A DNA stretch of 59,262 nucleotides from an uncultured Clostridia bacterium (GCA_934167835.1 CAKPLZ010000008.1:1-59262); one strand, 5' to 3'. Positions 37,242 to 47,682 are shown, numbered from the stretch's first letter. Notes: generated from the sequence alone by a model not told the origin. Numbers and translations are program-made.

Positions 37242-38951
37242 TTACATTTTTTCAGGCATTTCCATACCTAATAATTTTACTCCCGTTTCAAGAACTGTAC
37301 CTACTGCATACGTTAATGCTAAACGTGCATCTTGAAGGGCTTTGTCTTCTGTTATGATTTTATGTTCATTATAAAATGCGCTAAAGCTTTGTGCTACATT
37401 TATTAAGTATCTTGCAATAATTGAAGGTTCATTCTTTTCAGCTGCAACTTGTATTGTTTCGTTAAAATTATATAGTAATTTTAGTGTTTCTATTGCTTCT
37501 TTTTCTTGAAGTTTACCACAATTAATATTCTCCAAATTTGGTACATATCCTGCTTTTTCTAATAAACTTCTTGTTCTAACATATATGTATTGAATGTATG
37601 GTCCGGTTTCTCCTTGGAAGTTTAATAGCATATCCCAATCGAATATTTCATCTTTTATTCTACTGTTTGATAAATCATTGAATATTATAGCTCCAACTCC
37701 AACTTTTCTTGCAACTTCTTCTTTGTTTTCTAGATTTGGATTTTTTTCATCAATTATTTTCTCTACCTTTTGAATAGCCTCTTTTAATATGTCTTCTAGG
37801 AATACTGAGTTACCTTTTCTTGAGCCTATTTTTTCACCTGTTTTATCAACTACAAGACCAAAAGGCACGTGTTCACATCTTGCTGCATACTCTGGATATC
37901 CCATTAATTCTAGTACCTTAAACACTTGTTTAAAATGTAATCTTTGTTCGTTTCCTACTACATATATTGCTTTATCAAAATTGTATTTGTTTATTCTATC
38001 TTTTAGTGATGCTAAATCTCTTGTTGCATATATCGTTGTTCCTGCTGATGTAATTATTATACATGGTGGCATATCATATTCTGATAAATCTACAACTTGT
38101 GCACCTTCTGATTCTTTCAATAAACCTTTGTTTCTTAATTCTTCAACTACTGGTTCCATTTTGTCATTATAATATGATTCTCCATTATATGAATCAAATT
38201 TTGAGTTTAGCAAATTGTATGTTTTTTGGTAGTTTTCTAAGCTTATTTTTCTTATCCATTTCCAAGTTTCAACTTCTTTTTCTTCTCCATCTTCTAATCT
38301 TTTGAAGTATTCTCTTGCTTTTTCAGTAAGTTCTGGTTTTTCTTTTTCTTCTTGGCAAAATCTTACATAGATTTTTAGTATGGCTTGAATTTCACTTTTT
38401 GAAAAGTCATATTCATCTTTCCACATATCATATCCTGCCATTACTTTTCCAAATTGCAATCCCCAGTCTCCTAAATAGTTTATACCAACACTGTTGTAAC
38501 CTAGGAAATTATATATTTTGTATAAGGCTCCTCCAATAACTGTTGAGCGTAAATGTCCAATGTGAAATGGTTTTGCTATGTTTGGTGCTGAATAATCTAT
38601 TACAACATTTTTGCCTTGTCCAATATTACTTGAGCCATAGTTTTCTCTTTTTTCTGCAATTTCATTTAATATATTTTGAGCTAAAGTTTCCTTATTGATA
38701 TATATGTTTAAATACCCACCAACGATTTCAATTTTTTCTATAACTTTCTCATCTATTTCTATATTATTCTTTATTTCTGTTGCTATTACAGGTGGTGCTT
38801 TTCTTAGTGTTTTTGCAAGTTTAAAGCAAGGGAATGCATAATCCCCTAAATCACTATTGGGTGGAATTTCTATGTATGTTACTAATTCCTTTTCATCTAA
38901 ATTTGTTACTTTTGCTATTGCTTTTGCTATTTTTTCTTTAAAATTAATCAT
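37242..38951 (-). CDS. argS: Arginyl-tRNA synthetase
   Basis: This 569-residue class I synthetase has an Add-1 domain at the N-terminus, the HIGH motif in FHIGHLRSTVIGGAL, and IGSRKGNSVFLEDIL near the KMSKS position. The C-terminal anticodon-binding helical domain is ALTYAVGTVLETGVKLLGME. Length is normal. It contains no in-frame CGG. It charges all tRNA-Arg isoacceptors, so it bears indirectly on how CGG is read. It is followed by upp. Confidence 0.97.
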   Translation of the reverse strand: MINFKEKIAKAIAKVTNLDEKELVTYIEIPPNSDLGDYAFPCFKLAKTLRKAPPVIATEIKNNIEIDEKVIEKIEIVGGYLNIYINKETLAQNILNEIAEKRENYGSSNIGQGKNVVIDYSAPNIAKPFHIGHLRSTVIGGALYKIYNFLGYNSVGINYLGDWGLQFGKVMAGYDMWKDEYDFSKSEIQAILKIYVRFCQEEKEKPELTEKAREYFKRLEDGEEKEVETWKWIRKISLENYQKTYNLLNSKFDSYNGESYYNDKMEPVVEELRNKGLLKESEGAQVVDLSEYDMPPCIIITSAGTTIYATRDLASLKDRINKYNFDKAIYVVGNEQRLHFKQVFKVLELMGYPEYAARCEHVPFGLVVDKTGEKIGSRKGNSVFLEDILKEAIQKVEKIIDEKNPNLENKEEVARKVGVGAIIFNDLSNSRIKDEIFDWDMLLNFQGETGPYIQYIYVRTRSLLEKAGYVPNLENINCGKLQEKEAIETLKLLYNFNETIQVAAEKNEPSIIARYLINVAQSFSAFYNEHKIITEDKALQDARLALTYAVGTVLETGVKLLGMEMPEKM

Positions 38952-39012
38952 TTTGTAATATTTCTCCTTTCATTTTAAAATTAAACTGCCATAAATAGCA
39001 GTTTAATTTTTA

Positions 39013-40149
39013 TTAATCACCTAAACATATTCCTAAATTTCTTGCTACTTTTACTAGATCATCATCCATTTTTACTGTTTTAATGTTTGTGCTTTCTGTT
39101 CCTCCTGAACGTGCTCCAATTTCTTTATTTTTTCCTACAACTTCTTCAAGTGAAACATATCCAAGTTTTCCGTCTTTTAATGTTACTAAAACATTAAATA
39201 TTCCATCTAGTGCAAGTTCCATTGCTTTATATCCATATTTTGTAGATAAAACTCTATCAAATGCTGTTGGGGTTCCACCTCTTTGAACATATCCAAGAGT
39301 TGTATTTCTTGAAACCATTCCTGTTAATTTCTCAATATTTTCTGCTATTTTATCTCCAATTCCTCCAAGTCTAATATTATCTAGACCTTTTCCATCATCT
39401 AAGGTTTTCTTAACAACCATTGTACCATCTTTAGGTTTTGCTCCTTCAGATACAACTACTATGCTAAACTTTTTGCCTTCTGCTTTTCTTTCATTTATTT
39501 TATTTATAACACAATTGATGTCATAAGGTATTTCTGGAATTAAAGCAACATCAGCTCCACCTGCTATTGCAGATTCAAGAGCAATCCAACCTGCATAACG
39601 TCCCATTACTTCTAGAACCATAACTCTATGGTGAGACTCTGCTGTTGAATGAAGTCTGTCTAAAGCTTCTGTTGCAACAGATACAGCTGTATTATATCCG
39701 AAAGTCATTTCACAATGTGCGACATCATTATCAATTGTTTTAGGCACACCAATAATGTTCAATCCTTTAACAGAAAAATCTCTAGCTGATTTTTGAGTTC
39801 CATCTCCACCCAAAGTAAAAATACAATCAAAACCAGCTCTTTTAACATTTTCAATACAAACATCTGAAACATCCCTGTAAACAGTTTGTCCATTTTCTTC
39901 AATTTTTAAATTAAATAAATTTGTACTATTAGAAGCTCCAATAATAGTTCCACCTCTATGTAATAACCCAGAAGCACTACCATTAGAATCAAGCTTAATA
40001 TAATTATTCTCATACAAGCCCTTATATCCCTCTATATACCCATAACACTCAACACCATTATGTTCCGCAGTCTTAACAATAGCCCTAATAACCGCATTAA
40101 GCCCCGGACAATCTCCACCATTAGTAATAATTGCAACCTTCTTAACCAT
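39013..40149 (-). CDS. 6-phosphofructokinase (group III type)
   Basis: The 378-residue enzyme has ITNGGDCPGLNAVIRAIV, FTLGGDGTQKSA and VPKTIDNDVAHCEMTFGYNT, plus the substrate loop EVMGRYAGWIAL. GGDGT indicates ATP as phosphoryl donor. PKTIDND (Lys rather than Gly) is usual in PPi-type or group III enzymes. The donor is therefore best called probably ATP, mixed type. It is the glycolytic committing step and lies upstream of argS. Confidence 0.92.
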   Translation of the reverse strand: MVKKVAIITNGGDCPGLNAVIRAIVKTAEHNGVECYGYIEGYKGLYENNYIKLDSNGSASGLLHRGGTIIGASNSTNLFNLKIEENGQTVYRDVSDVCIENVKRAGFDCIFTLGGDGTQKSARDFSVKGLNIIGVPKTIDNDVAHCEMTFGYNTAVSVATEALDRLHSTAESHHRVMVLEVMGRYAGWIALESAIAGGADVALIPEIPYDINCVINKINERKAEGKKFSIVVVSEGAKPKDGTMVVKKTLDDGKGLDNIRLGGIGDKIAENIEKLTGMVSRNTTLGYVQRGGTPTAFDRVLSTKYGYKAMELALDGIFNVLVTLKDGKLGYVSLEEVVGKNKEIGARSGGTESTNIKTVKMDDDLVKVARNLGICLGD

Positions 40150-40284
40150 TCTTTTCTCACTCCTATGTGTTTAAACACCTAATTTTTCTTGAATATTATA
40201 TAATAAAGTTTGGGAGTTTGCAATAGGTTTTGATTAAAAAACCAGAGTGGTTTTGATAAATCCACTCTGGTTTGTATTTTCTTC

Positions 40285-41502
40285 TTACCCATTTTGCTCT
40301 ACAATTGCTGGGAGCTCTGCTCTTATAGAAACTACGCAACGCAAAGATAATTGTGTTGACATCAATATACCTGAAGTATAGAATAAACCATAGTTAGAGA
40401 ATGCGTCATCTTCAATTACTAATCCAGAGCCAAAATAGGCATAATTAGAGTAAGCAGTAACACCTCGAGAAGCTAACCAGTATTTATATGTTTTTGACTC
40501 TCCAAATATTAAATCTCTTTCTACAGGTGTTATTGTTTTACTTGTATCTTCGATATTTGCTTTACTTACTAAATATGTTCCGTCATCTGATAAAGAATAA
40601 TAATATCCATTTAATTCATACTCTCCTAATGATGCTCCATTATCTTCTATTCCTGTAGGGTGCCTTGGTTCATAAAATTTTCCAGCTCTTTTTTGCATAT
40701 TAAAATTAGTTATTGCATTCCACAAGTTAGCATAGTCTTCTCCTAATTCCTTTAGTTTTGTTGTTTTATTTTCTGCCTCATACCATTTGCTATTTGCATA
40801 GTACATTGCTTTTGGATTTTTATAATTTACACATTCGTTTATGTCTTCAATTGTCATTCCCCTTGCATCTTCACCATAAAGCTCTTTGCACATTCTGTTT
40901 ATTTCTTCTACACAGTTATTGTATGCTCCTTCTCCATACATTCTTATAACTCCTGTTGTTGGAGTTTGTGTTGTTAACAGTAGCGTTTCGTTTGTGTCGT
41001 CATTTCCATTTGAATTTTCTATACCTAAAACCACCCATGTTGTTTCAGTGTCTTTACTTATAGTTTGTTCTCCATTTTCGCCAAAATTTTCTGCCTTTAA
41101 ATGTCCTCTTTCAATTCCCTGACTTACACCGCTCTTTTCTCCTGCTATCGTAGTGGTTTCATTGCCTCTTGCAGTATAGCTTACCTGTTGGCCTATTGTA
41201 TAAGACTTATCACAATGCTTACATGTCAATTTATCTCCTGTTCTTACCCAATTATGAATTTCTGGAATCCCAGCTAGATAATCTTCGGCCGAGTTATAGG
41301 TTTTTCCATCTATTTCAATCTTCATTTTACTTTCTGCATCCTGCGCTGTTTTCCAGTTTTTTGTTGCATCACCTGCTGATTTAAATAAGCCTGTGTTTAG
41401 TGCTACACTTATGCTGACTGCTACTAGGATTAACATGATGATTATTGTAATTATTAAGGCTATAAGTGTTATTCCTGTTTGTCTTTGTATTTTTTTCTTC
41501 AT
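40285..41502 (-). CDS. Pilin-like protein with DUF6273-like C-terminal domain
   Basis: The start at 41502 follows AAAGGAG. The N-terminus has the same prepilin-like signal as the FGE genes (TGITLIALIITIIIMLILVA VSISVALNTGLFKSAGDAT). It carries a CKHC pair at about residue 95. The C-terminus has the pattern YKYWLASRGVTAYSNYAYFG, LSLRCVVSI, resembling DUF6273-type surface domains. It has no in-frame CGG, and its GC content is not raised at the 3' end. It is therefore a relative of the variable proteins in its N-terminus but not a DGR target. Confidence 0.75.
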   Translation of the reverse strand: MKKKIQRQTGITLIALIITIIIMLILVAVSISVALNTGLFKSAGDATKNWKTAQDAESKMKIEIDGKTYNSAEDYLAGIPEIHNWVRTGDKLTCKHCDKSYTIGQQVSYTARGNETTTIAGEKSGVSQGIERGHLKAENFGENGEQTISKDTETTWVVLGIENSNGNDDTNETLLLTTQTPTTGVIRMYGEGAYNNCVEEINRMCKELYGEDARGMTIEDINECVNYKNPKAMYYANSKWYEAENKTTKLKELGEDYANLWNAITNFNMQKRAGKFYEPRHPTGIEDNGASLGEYELNGYYYSLSDDGTYLVSKANIEDTSKTITPVERDLIFGESKTYKYWLASRGVTAYSNYAYFGSGLVIEDDAFSNYGLFYTSGILMSTQLSLRCVVSIRAELPAIVEQNG

Positions 41503-41560
41503 TAGCGTTTTTCTCCTTTCATTATTATCAGCTATTAAAAATTTTTAAAATTTTTTAGAT

Positions 41561-41642
41561 GTTTTATCACACTTTTGCAAGGTTTTTTGGTGTTTTTATC
41601 ACACTTTTGCAAGGTTTTTGGGTGTTTTTATCACATTTTTGT
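41561..41642. repeat. Tandem repeat, about 2.6 copies of a 32-bp unit
   Basis: The unit GTTTTATCACACTTTTGCAA GGTTTTTTGGT (copy 1, 41561) recurs at 41592 with one length change, and in part at 41624. It lies between the ProA-like gene end and the pilin-like gene start. Role unknown; perhaps regulator sites for the pilin-like gene. Confidence 0.75.
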
Positions 41643-41657
41643 TTTTTACCATATATC

Positions 41658-42920
41658 CTAAGAAAGCATTTTTGTATCGTTTTCAATATCTTCTTTCTTT
41701 AATCCGCCAAACAACCTACTAAAAAATGATTTTCTAAATATATTCATATATTTATTAGCCAAGCTTTGTGATTCATATAGTTGTCTTTTTAAGTCATTTA
41801 CTTCCATTTCTTTTTGTTCTAATTGAGTTTTAGTTTGTTTTTGTAATTGTTGTATTTCTTCAATTTTTACATTTTCTTCTCTAGTTTTGTTTTGCTCAAG
41901 AATGGCTTTTGCTGTTGGGAATTCTATTTTGTTTTTTCCTGTGCTTTCTGCTAATGGGTTTGGATAGAACATGTTCTTTTTTGATAGGAGTAAATTAATG
42001 TCTATGTCAATATTATTCTCAATTAGTGGGCTACTGTTGACAGAGATATTGTCTGTTTTAATTTCTCTTAAAAACATTGATGCATTTTGGCTATTATCAG
42101 TAAATATGCTGCTGCTGTAGCCTGATGTATTGAAGTTTATTTGTGCTATTGCTTCGTCTAAATCTGTAACTTCAATATAGTCTTCAAATGGAATGTTTAA
42201 GCCTCTTTTTACATATATATCTATATTTGTATTTTCTTCTATTAATTTCTTTATGAATGTAATATGTGTTAAATCTTCTATATATATATCAAAATAGTTA
42301 TATCCTTTGCAAACCACCTCAACTTTTGAGGCATCTTTTATTTTATTTTGAAGGTTTCTATTTCCAATAGCAAATACTTTATTTATGCTTGTACTATTTT
42401 GTAGCAAGTCTTCTATTTTACTTGTATATAATATTTGTACCAAGTTTTTGTCTATATTGTATGCTTCTAAGACTCTTTGGATTAATATTACTATTAGCTC
42501 ATTAGTAGCTTTCATGTAGTCAACTTCGCTTGTTATTATTAAACTATTGTGTGTTATTATTGCCTTTATAGCTAATTCTAGTAAACAGTATGTGTTTCCT
42601 TCATATACAAGACATATTGTTCCTAAATTATCTGTTTGCGTTCCTTCCATATAATTGTTTTCATTCTTGTTCATAGATATAACTTTTCTATAAACATCTT
42701 GAACAGAATCTATTTCTTTATTTAATTTTTGAAACATATCAAAGTTAATTTTAAATCCATTATTGTTTTTTATATCTATTGAATTTGCTTTTTCTATGTT
42801 TTCTTTATTTTCCTTTAATAGATTAAATACATCTTGCGCTACTTTTTTTCCGTCTATATTTGCATCCATATTAGTATATGCCATTATTGAATTTCCTAAT
42901 ATTTCTCTTATACTCTCCAT
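41658..42920 (-). CDS. Degenerate ProA/aldehyde-dehydrogenase-like protein with coiled coil
   Basis: The ATG at 42918-42920 has AGGTG eight bases upstream, inside the end of the preceding gene. The 420-residue protein resembles glutamate-5-semialdehyde dehydrogenase in layout: TICLVYEGNTYCLLELAIKA, LVQIL, YIEVTDLDEAIAQINFNTSG and SIFTDNSQNASMFLREIKTD. I do not see the catalytic Cys loop or glycine-rich nucleotide motif, so it is probably not an active dehydrogenase. From about residue 345 a coiled coil of about 60 residues follows (IEEIQQLQKQTKTQLEQKEM). It is translationally coupled to the giant gene upstream, so a partner role is likely. Confidence 0.6.
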   Translation of the reverse strand: MESIREILGNSIMAYTNMDANIDGKKVAQDVFNLLKENKENIEKANSIDIKNNNGFKINFDMFQKLNKEIDSVQDVYRKVISMNKNENNYMEGTQTDNLGTICLVYEGNTYCLLELAIKAIITHNSLIITSEVDYMKATNELIVILIQRVLEAYNIDKNLVQILYTSKIEDLLQNSTSINKVFAIGNRNLQNKIKDASKVEVVCKGYNYFDIYIEDLTHITFIKKLIEENTNIDIYVKRGLNIPFEDYIEVTDLDEAIAQINFNTSGYSSSIFTDNSQNASMFLREIKTDNISVNSSPLIENNIDIDINLLLSKKNMFYPNPLAESTGKNKIEFPTAKAILEQNKTREENVKIEEIQQLQKQTKTQLEQKEMEVNDLKRQLYESQSLANKYMNIFRKSFFSRLFGGLKKEDIENDTKMLS

Positions 42921-42921
42921 A

Positions 42922-45900
42922 TTATCTTTCACCTCTTTTAGCATTTTCTTCTTTGATTTCTTTCACTACAGACTGTAACATTTGCTGTTGTTCTTCTGTT
43001 AATGATGATATATCAACTTCAGAATCTTGTATTCCAATTTGCTTTAAAGATTTTTTTACTTGGTTCATTATATGTGTTTCAGCTTTTTGTTTTTGTTCTT
43101 CTGTTAGACCTGGTTTCAATGGTGCAGATAATACATTTCCAATTTTTACTTTGTTATTTTCATCTTTACTGTATATTAGGGCAACCCTTGCTGTAGCCAT
43201 TACTCGTGTATCTTTGGGATCTAAGCCATATTCTCTTGCTATGCTATTTATAATTCTTTGTGATGTTGGTAATTCTTCTTCATCTTTTTTCTCTCTTAAA
43301 TACTGTAAATTTGTTTTCCCTGTAGCTTGTTCCATTCTCTGCATTGTTAGCAAAAGTGTATTAGGCATATTTGTTCCATCAAATACTGGTACATCATCTT
43401 GATGAACATATAAGTTTTCATGGTGTGATTTTTGAATATTTTTCCTTTCTGCAATTGTATATTGTGTATTTGCATCTGTATATGGATGTGGTAACCTTTC
43501 TGTGCCTTTTACTTGAACGCTATCAGTCTCAACATGTATTGTTTTATCTTCTTTGATTGCATCTGCTATATCATTATATCCTAATCCAATTGTTACTTTT
43601 CCCAATAATAATGAGTTATATTGTTCTTGAGTAATAGTTCCATTTTCTAGCAAGTCCTTATATACTCTCGCATCTTCTTTCATTAAGTCCTGTGCAGCTT
43701 TTTTATATACTTCAAGCACATCTGTAGTTAATCCTTTTCTGCCTAAATCAGGGTGTTCTTTGTTATATATATCAAATATTCTGTGTGGTATTTCAATATT
43801 ATCAAAGCAACCTGTATATTGATTCCTCCAAAACCAGCTCTGCGCAACTAATCTACCTTCTGCATCTTTTACGCAGAATACTCTACCGTCTGGAGATACA
43901 ACACTATGTTCCATACTTGTTTGTCCAGCTCCATGAATTTCTTGGCAACAATCTGTTAATGTTCCAATTGTTAGTCCTAGTGGATCATCACATCTAAGCA
44001 TCTCATACGTATACCCTTTGGCACTTCCATATATTCTTGGAATACTTGAAAACTCTCTTGTTTCTCCTTCATTATACAAATGCTGTATTGTTTCAAAATC
44101 CTTTTGTGAATATCCTGCTATTTTTGCTTGTTCTGCAACTTTTTCATTTCCAACCTCAATGTCAGTATATGCAATGCTTTTAATATAGTTTTGAGCTACA
44201 TCTAAAGTTAATCTTCTCCCTGCATTTGTCTTTACAATATCTTTGAATTGTCTTTGTATTGTTGCAATATCTTTTGTATATTCTTGATTTGATAATATTT
44301 CTTTTAAATTGTCATTAAAGAATTTCGCAAAATCAGGATTATATTCTAATAAGAATGAATCAAACATTTGATGAGCTTTTTCTGGTGTTAAAATTCTTGG
44401 TATTTGAGCGTTTTCCAATATTTTTCTTATAGTTTTAACACTATCTTTATTCTTTTGTTTATCCATACCAAAAACATACTTGCCATCATCATTTAAAGTA
44501 TATGCCTGTTTAAATAAATTCTTTATTTCTTCTGAAGATTCTAAAGTACCTGTGGCTTTGTCATATTCTTCTTGAGTTAATTCTTGAGGAACATCAGTAA
44601 ACAATTTCATTGTTTTATTAAATCCATCATCATCACTTCTAAATACTCCCATAGAATATGCTGCTTTTAAAATAGCAGTTTTTCCGTCGTCATTTAAATT
44701 GTAGTTCTCAATTTTCATTAACTGTGACCATCTTTTGCCATTAGCAAGGAAACTATCAATTTCTCCCTCCGGATAATTAAGCATAACAACATGATGTGGC
44801 ACAAATTTTCCCCCTGTAGCTTTATACCAATTTTGTAATGTATCCTCCTTATGATTTTCCACCATCTTTTCAATTGTTTCTGCATATTTTACTCCTATTT
44901 TCATTAAAGTTTCATCATCAAATCTTTTGAATAGTTCCATGTATTTTTTTGAAGATGCTCTGTTTAAATATTTCCTAGTTTCTTTTATTGCTTTATATAT
45001 AGCTTCATCTATCGTTTTTTTTGCCATTTCAAGAGTGACTTCATTTTTCATTAATATGTCTACTTGATCTAAACACTTGCCATAGTCCACACATAATTTC
45101 AAGAAGCTTTCTTGCCCTAATTTTTCTGAAAGAAATTGAGCCATGTTTACAGTATTCGAAAATCTTCTAAGTGTATTTTCTCCTTCATCTTGCTGTGCCA
45201 AGTTTTCTTCAACATTTATACGTTTACCAAAGGCTCTGCTTAACTCTTTTCCTTCTAGCAATTTGACAAGTTTTGGATTTTGCCTTACCATTTCTGCTGT
45301 CATTCTTCTTGTATAAAAAGCTTTTTTTACTGTTTCAGGAACATCATCATCTATAAAAATTTCTGGGTGTTCCTCTCTAAATTCTCCTTTTATAAAGCCA
45401 TAATCCGGAAAGTCTCCAAAAGTTAGTATTCCTTTTTCATCTCTTGCATGCAATAAGATTTCATACATTTTATCTCGAAATTGTTTGTATGTAATTTGTT
45501 TGTCATTCTCTTGTTTTATTATATCATGTTCCGCCATTGCAAATAAAGTTAAATATATATCATCTGACCATATTGGATGTGAAAACATTCCATTCGTTTC
45601 CTCATCTAATGCAATAATATTATCAATGCCATATTTATATATAAATTCTTTCTTATAATGTCCATTTTCTCCCATATTAATAAGATCAATAGGCATTTTC
45701 TTAAGCAATTCTCTTACTTGTTTTAAATCATTTACAGTCTCAGATAATTCTGCTAAATCCTTTATTCCAAATTCTAGGAGTTTCTCTATACCATATTCGT
45801 TTATTATTTCTCTGTTATCATCAGAAATAAGTCTTTGTATATCTGAAGATTCAATTCCTTTTAAATTAGTCATTTCATCTAAATTAGTTAATTCTTTAAC

Positions 45901-47181
45901 TTGAAGAAAGCATTGTACATCTAGCCCTGATTTTTCAATTGTTTCTATCCCATATTTTTTTATAAGTCTTGTTGTATTAGGTGAAAAGTTAAAATCTTCC
46001 AAAGGCACAAAATCCAAAATCATTTTAAATTCGTCCCAGTTTTGAATTGTTTTTAGCCCATTAATTGCAATATGCATTTCAAGCGCTTGGCCTATTATTT
46101 CTTTTCTTTTTTCATCTGTTATTGGTCCTTCAGGAACATTAACATTGTTCATTGCATCGTAGTCCAGTAATAGCGTATCCATTATTGGTTTATAATCAGA
46201 AAATAATTGATATACTTTTTCTCCATATAAATTTATAATATTTTTGTCTATCCTATCTCTATTCTCAAATGCTTGTAATACTTTTTTTCCCTCAAAAAGC
46301 TTTAAATTTTGGCTAAACTCTTCTAGTGATAGCATATCACTGTAATAATCTTCTTTAACGCTTTCTGGTGCGTTTTCATCCAAAAATAAATCTGGATTTT
46401 GTTTTCTAAAATTTTCTCCAAGAGTATCTTGTCTCAAAGAAAGACCGCCCATATTTATTCTTGAATATCCAATTATTTTTTCTCTAGCAAATTGATACAA
46501 TGCAGGCATTATTTTTTCTGCTGTTGTTAGCTCTGGGTTATCTCTAAGTACTCTTAGCATTGAATACTGACTCTCTGCCATTCCGTCGATAAATTGTGCA
46601 TCTAATTTATAAAGTTTTTCTCTCCCAATAACTTTATAGATACCTGCCAAGTAGTAGTTCATATTTTTTTCTTCAACTTTTTTCATTAGCTCAGGATTAT
46701 TTTGTATATCTGTTAAAGTGGTTTCTCCATTATAAAATCTATCTGCTACCTCTTTTGATATATTTTCACTTAAAAACATATTTTCATTCTCTTTTATGTA
46801 TTCTGCATCAAACGTTTCTGGTGAATAATAGTATTTTTTAAAATCAAAGTTTTTTATTTTGCAGCCTTTAAAATTAGGAATTGCTCCTTTTTGGTCAAAA
46901 TATTCAATAATTGAAAAATCTATATTGGCCTTGCTTTTTGAAAAGTCTAATTGATGCTCTTCATCGGAAAACAACGGCATTCCTCTCCACTCTTCAAAAT
47001 CTATATCGCTTAAATCATGTTCAGATAAAATTCCTATAATTTCATCATATCTTGCATAGAATTGCTGCTCTTCTTCTTCAGCAAGTTCTTCTCCTTTTTC
47101 CAATGTTTCTACAATTTTAGCCATAGATTCTGCCATTTCTTGTTTTAGATTTCTAAAAACTTGTATATCTAACTTTTCCAT
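42922..47181 (-). CDS. Giant protein of unknown function (1419 residues)
   Basis: I start at ATG 47179-47181 (AAGGAG eight bases upstream). The protein is soluble with no membrane segment or signal peptide. The first roughly 1000 residues are helical with repeated short units (DIQNNPELMKKVEEK, RQNPKLVKLLEGKELSRAFG) that may be a solenoid. The C-terminal part holds DPLGLTIGTLTDCCQEIHGA, VFCVKDAEGRLVAQSWFWRN and CFDNIEIP, an acyltransferase-like stretch I cannot place with confidence. It is coupled to the ProA-like gene. No in-frame CGG occurs in its 1420 codons. Confidence 0.7.
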   Translation of the reverse strand: MEKLDIQVFRNLKQEMAESMAKIVETLEKGEELAEEEEQQFYARYDEIIGILSEHDLSDIDFEEWRGMPLFSDEEHQLDFSKSKANIDFSIIEYFDQKGAIPNFKGCKIKNFDFKKYYYSPETFDAEYIKENENMFLSENISKEVADRFYNGETTLTDIQNNPELMKKVEEKNMNYYLAGIYKVIGREKLYKLDAQFIDGMAESQYSMLRVLRDNPELTTAEKIMPALYQFAREKIIGYSRINMGGLSLRQDTLGENFRKQNPDLFLDENAPESVKEDYYSDMLSLEEFSQNLKLFEGKKVLQAFENRDRIDKNIINLYGEKVYQLFSDYKPIMDTLLLDYDAMNNVNVPEGPITDEKRKEIIGQALEMHIAINGLKTIQNWDEFKMILDFVPLEDFNFSPNTTRLIKKYGIETIEKSGLDVQCFLQVKELTNLDEMTNLKGIESSDIQRLISDDNREIINEYGIEKLLEFGIKDLAELSETVNDLKQVRELLKKMPIDLINMGENGHYKKEFIYKYGIDNIIALDEETNGMFSHPIWSDDIYLTLFAMAEHDIIKQENDKQITYKQFRDKMYEILLHARDEKGILTFGDFPDYGFIKGEFREEHPEIFIDDDVPETVKKAFYTRRMTAEMVRQNPKLVKLLEGKELSRAFGKRINVEENLAQQDEGENTLRRFSNTVNMAQFLSEKLGQESFLKLCVDYGKCLDQVDILMKNEVTLEMAKKTIDEAIYKAIKETRKYLNRASSKKYMELFKRFDDETLMKIGVKYAETIEKMVENHKEDTLQNWYKATGGKFVPHHVVMLNYPEGEIDSFLANGKRWSQLMKIENYNLNDDGKTAILKAAYSMGVFRSDDDGFNKTMKLFTDVPQELTQEEYDKATGTLESSEEIKNLFKQAYTLNDDGKYVFGMDKQKNKDSVKTIRKILENAQIPRILTPEKAHQMFDSFLLEYNPDFAKFFNDNLKEILSNQEYTKDIATIQRQFKDIVKTNAGRRLTLDVAQNYIKSIAYTDIEVGNEKVAEQAKIAGYSQKDFETIQHLYNEGETREFSSIPRIYGSAKGYTYEMLRCDDPLGLTIGTLTDCCQEIHGAGQTSMEHSVVSPDGRVFCVKDAEGRLVAQSWFWRNQYTGCFDNIEIPHRIFDIYNKEHPDLGRKGLTTDVLEVYKKAAQDLMKEDARVYKDLLENGTITQEQYNSLLLGKVTIGLGYNDIADAIKEDKTIHVETDSVQVKGTERLPHPYTDANTQYTIAERKNIQKSHHENLYVHQDDVPVFDGTNMPNTLLLTMQRMEQATGKTNLQYLREKKDEEELPTSQRIINSIAREYGLDPKDTRVMATARVALIYSKDENNKVKIGNVLSAPLKPGLTEEQKQKAETHIMNQVKKSLKQIGIQDSEVDISSLTEEQQQMLQSVVKEIKEENAKRGER

Positions 47182-47372
47182 AAAAAGCTCCTTTGTACTA
47201 CATTTTCTATCTATCTTCAAATTCTCGTTTTCTAGTTATGGTTATTATATACTATAAGTAATTTTTATACAATATTTTTTAAAAATTTTATAAAATAATC
47301 TTATTTTATCTAGACAAATTTATTTTTTTTGTGTATTATATATATAATGTTTTGAAAGGACTGATTATTCAA

Positions 47373-47682
47373 ATGAAAAAATTTTATAAGTTTTTGTTGA
47401 GTTTATTTTGCTGTTTTGCAGTAATTCTTTCTCCTGTTTATGCTTTAGATATTGATATGAATTTATCAAATACTAATACTACTCGGAAATACTGCTCAAA
47501 GTAATGTTACCGCAAATGTTGCAAATTCAAATAGCTTGAACTCTGGTATTTCAAAGGTTTCAACTTCTGAAACTAGTGAAGATTTTCATTTAAGTATTTC
47601 TGATATTATTGATATTATTTTAATATCAGTTGGAGTTGTTTTAATCTTTCTTGCTATTGCTATTTTAATAAAACTAAGATAA
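47373..47682 (+). CDS. Small exported protein with C-terminal membrane helix, CGG-shifted
   Basis: The start is ATG 47373. A signal peptide (MKKFYKFLLSLFCCFAVILS PVYA) is followed by LDIDMNLSNTNTT. In-frame CGG at 47484-47486 comes next, and straight reading stops three codons later. Skipping the C gives GNTAQSNVTANVANSNSLNS, a Ser/Thr/Asn-rich spacer. A C-terminal membrane helix (IIDIILISVGVVLIFLAIAI LIKLR) ends at 47682. The total is 102 residues. The layout (signal, spacer, TM, basic end) matches its neighbour at 47794. Only the shifted reading contains the TM helix. Confidence 0.72.
47484..47486 (+). other. In-frame CGG, +1 shift site (small exported protein)
   Basis: The reading is ACT ACT CGG AAA TAC TGC TCA AAG TAA. 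Skipping the C gives ACT GGA AAT ACT GCT CAA AGT and an open frame through the TM helix. Confidence 0.75.

Noticed and set aside
40285..41502. Pilin-like gene at 40285 as a fourth DGR target
   Set aside because: Its C-terminus is a different fold (DUF6273-like), not GC-rich, with no EWTTE/RGG framework or 3' hairpin of the shared type.
41561..41642. CRISPR array
   Set aside because: The copies are directly adjacent without unique spacers and there are no cas genes.
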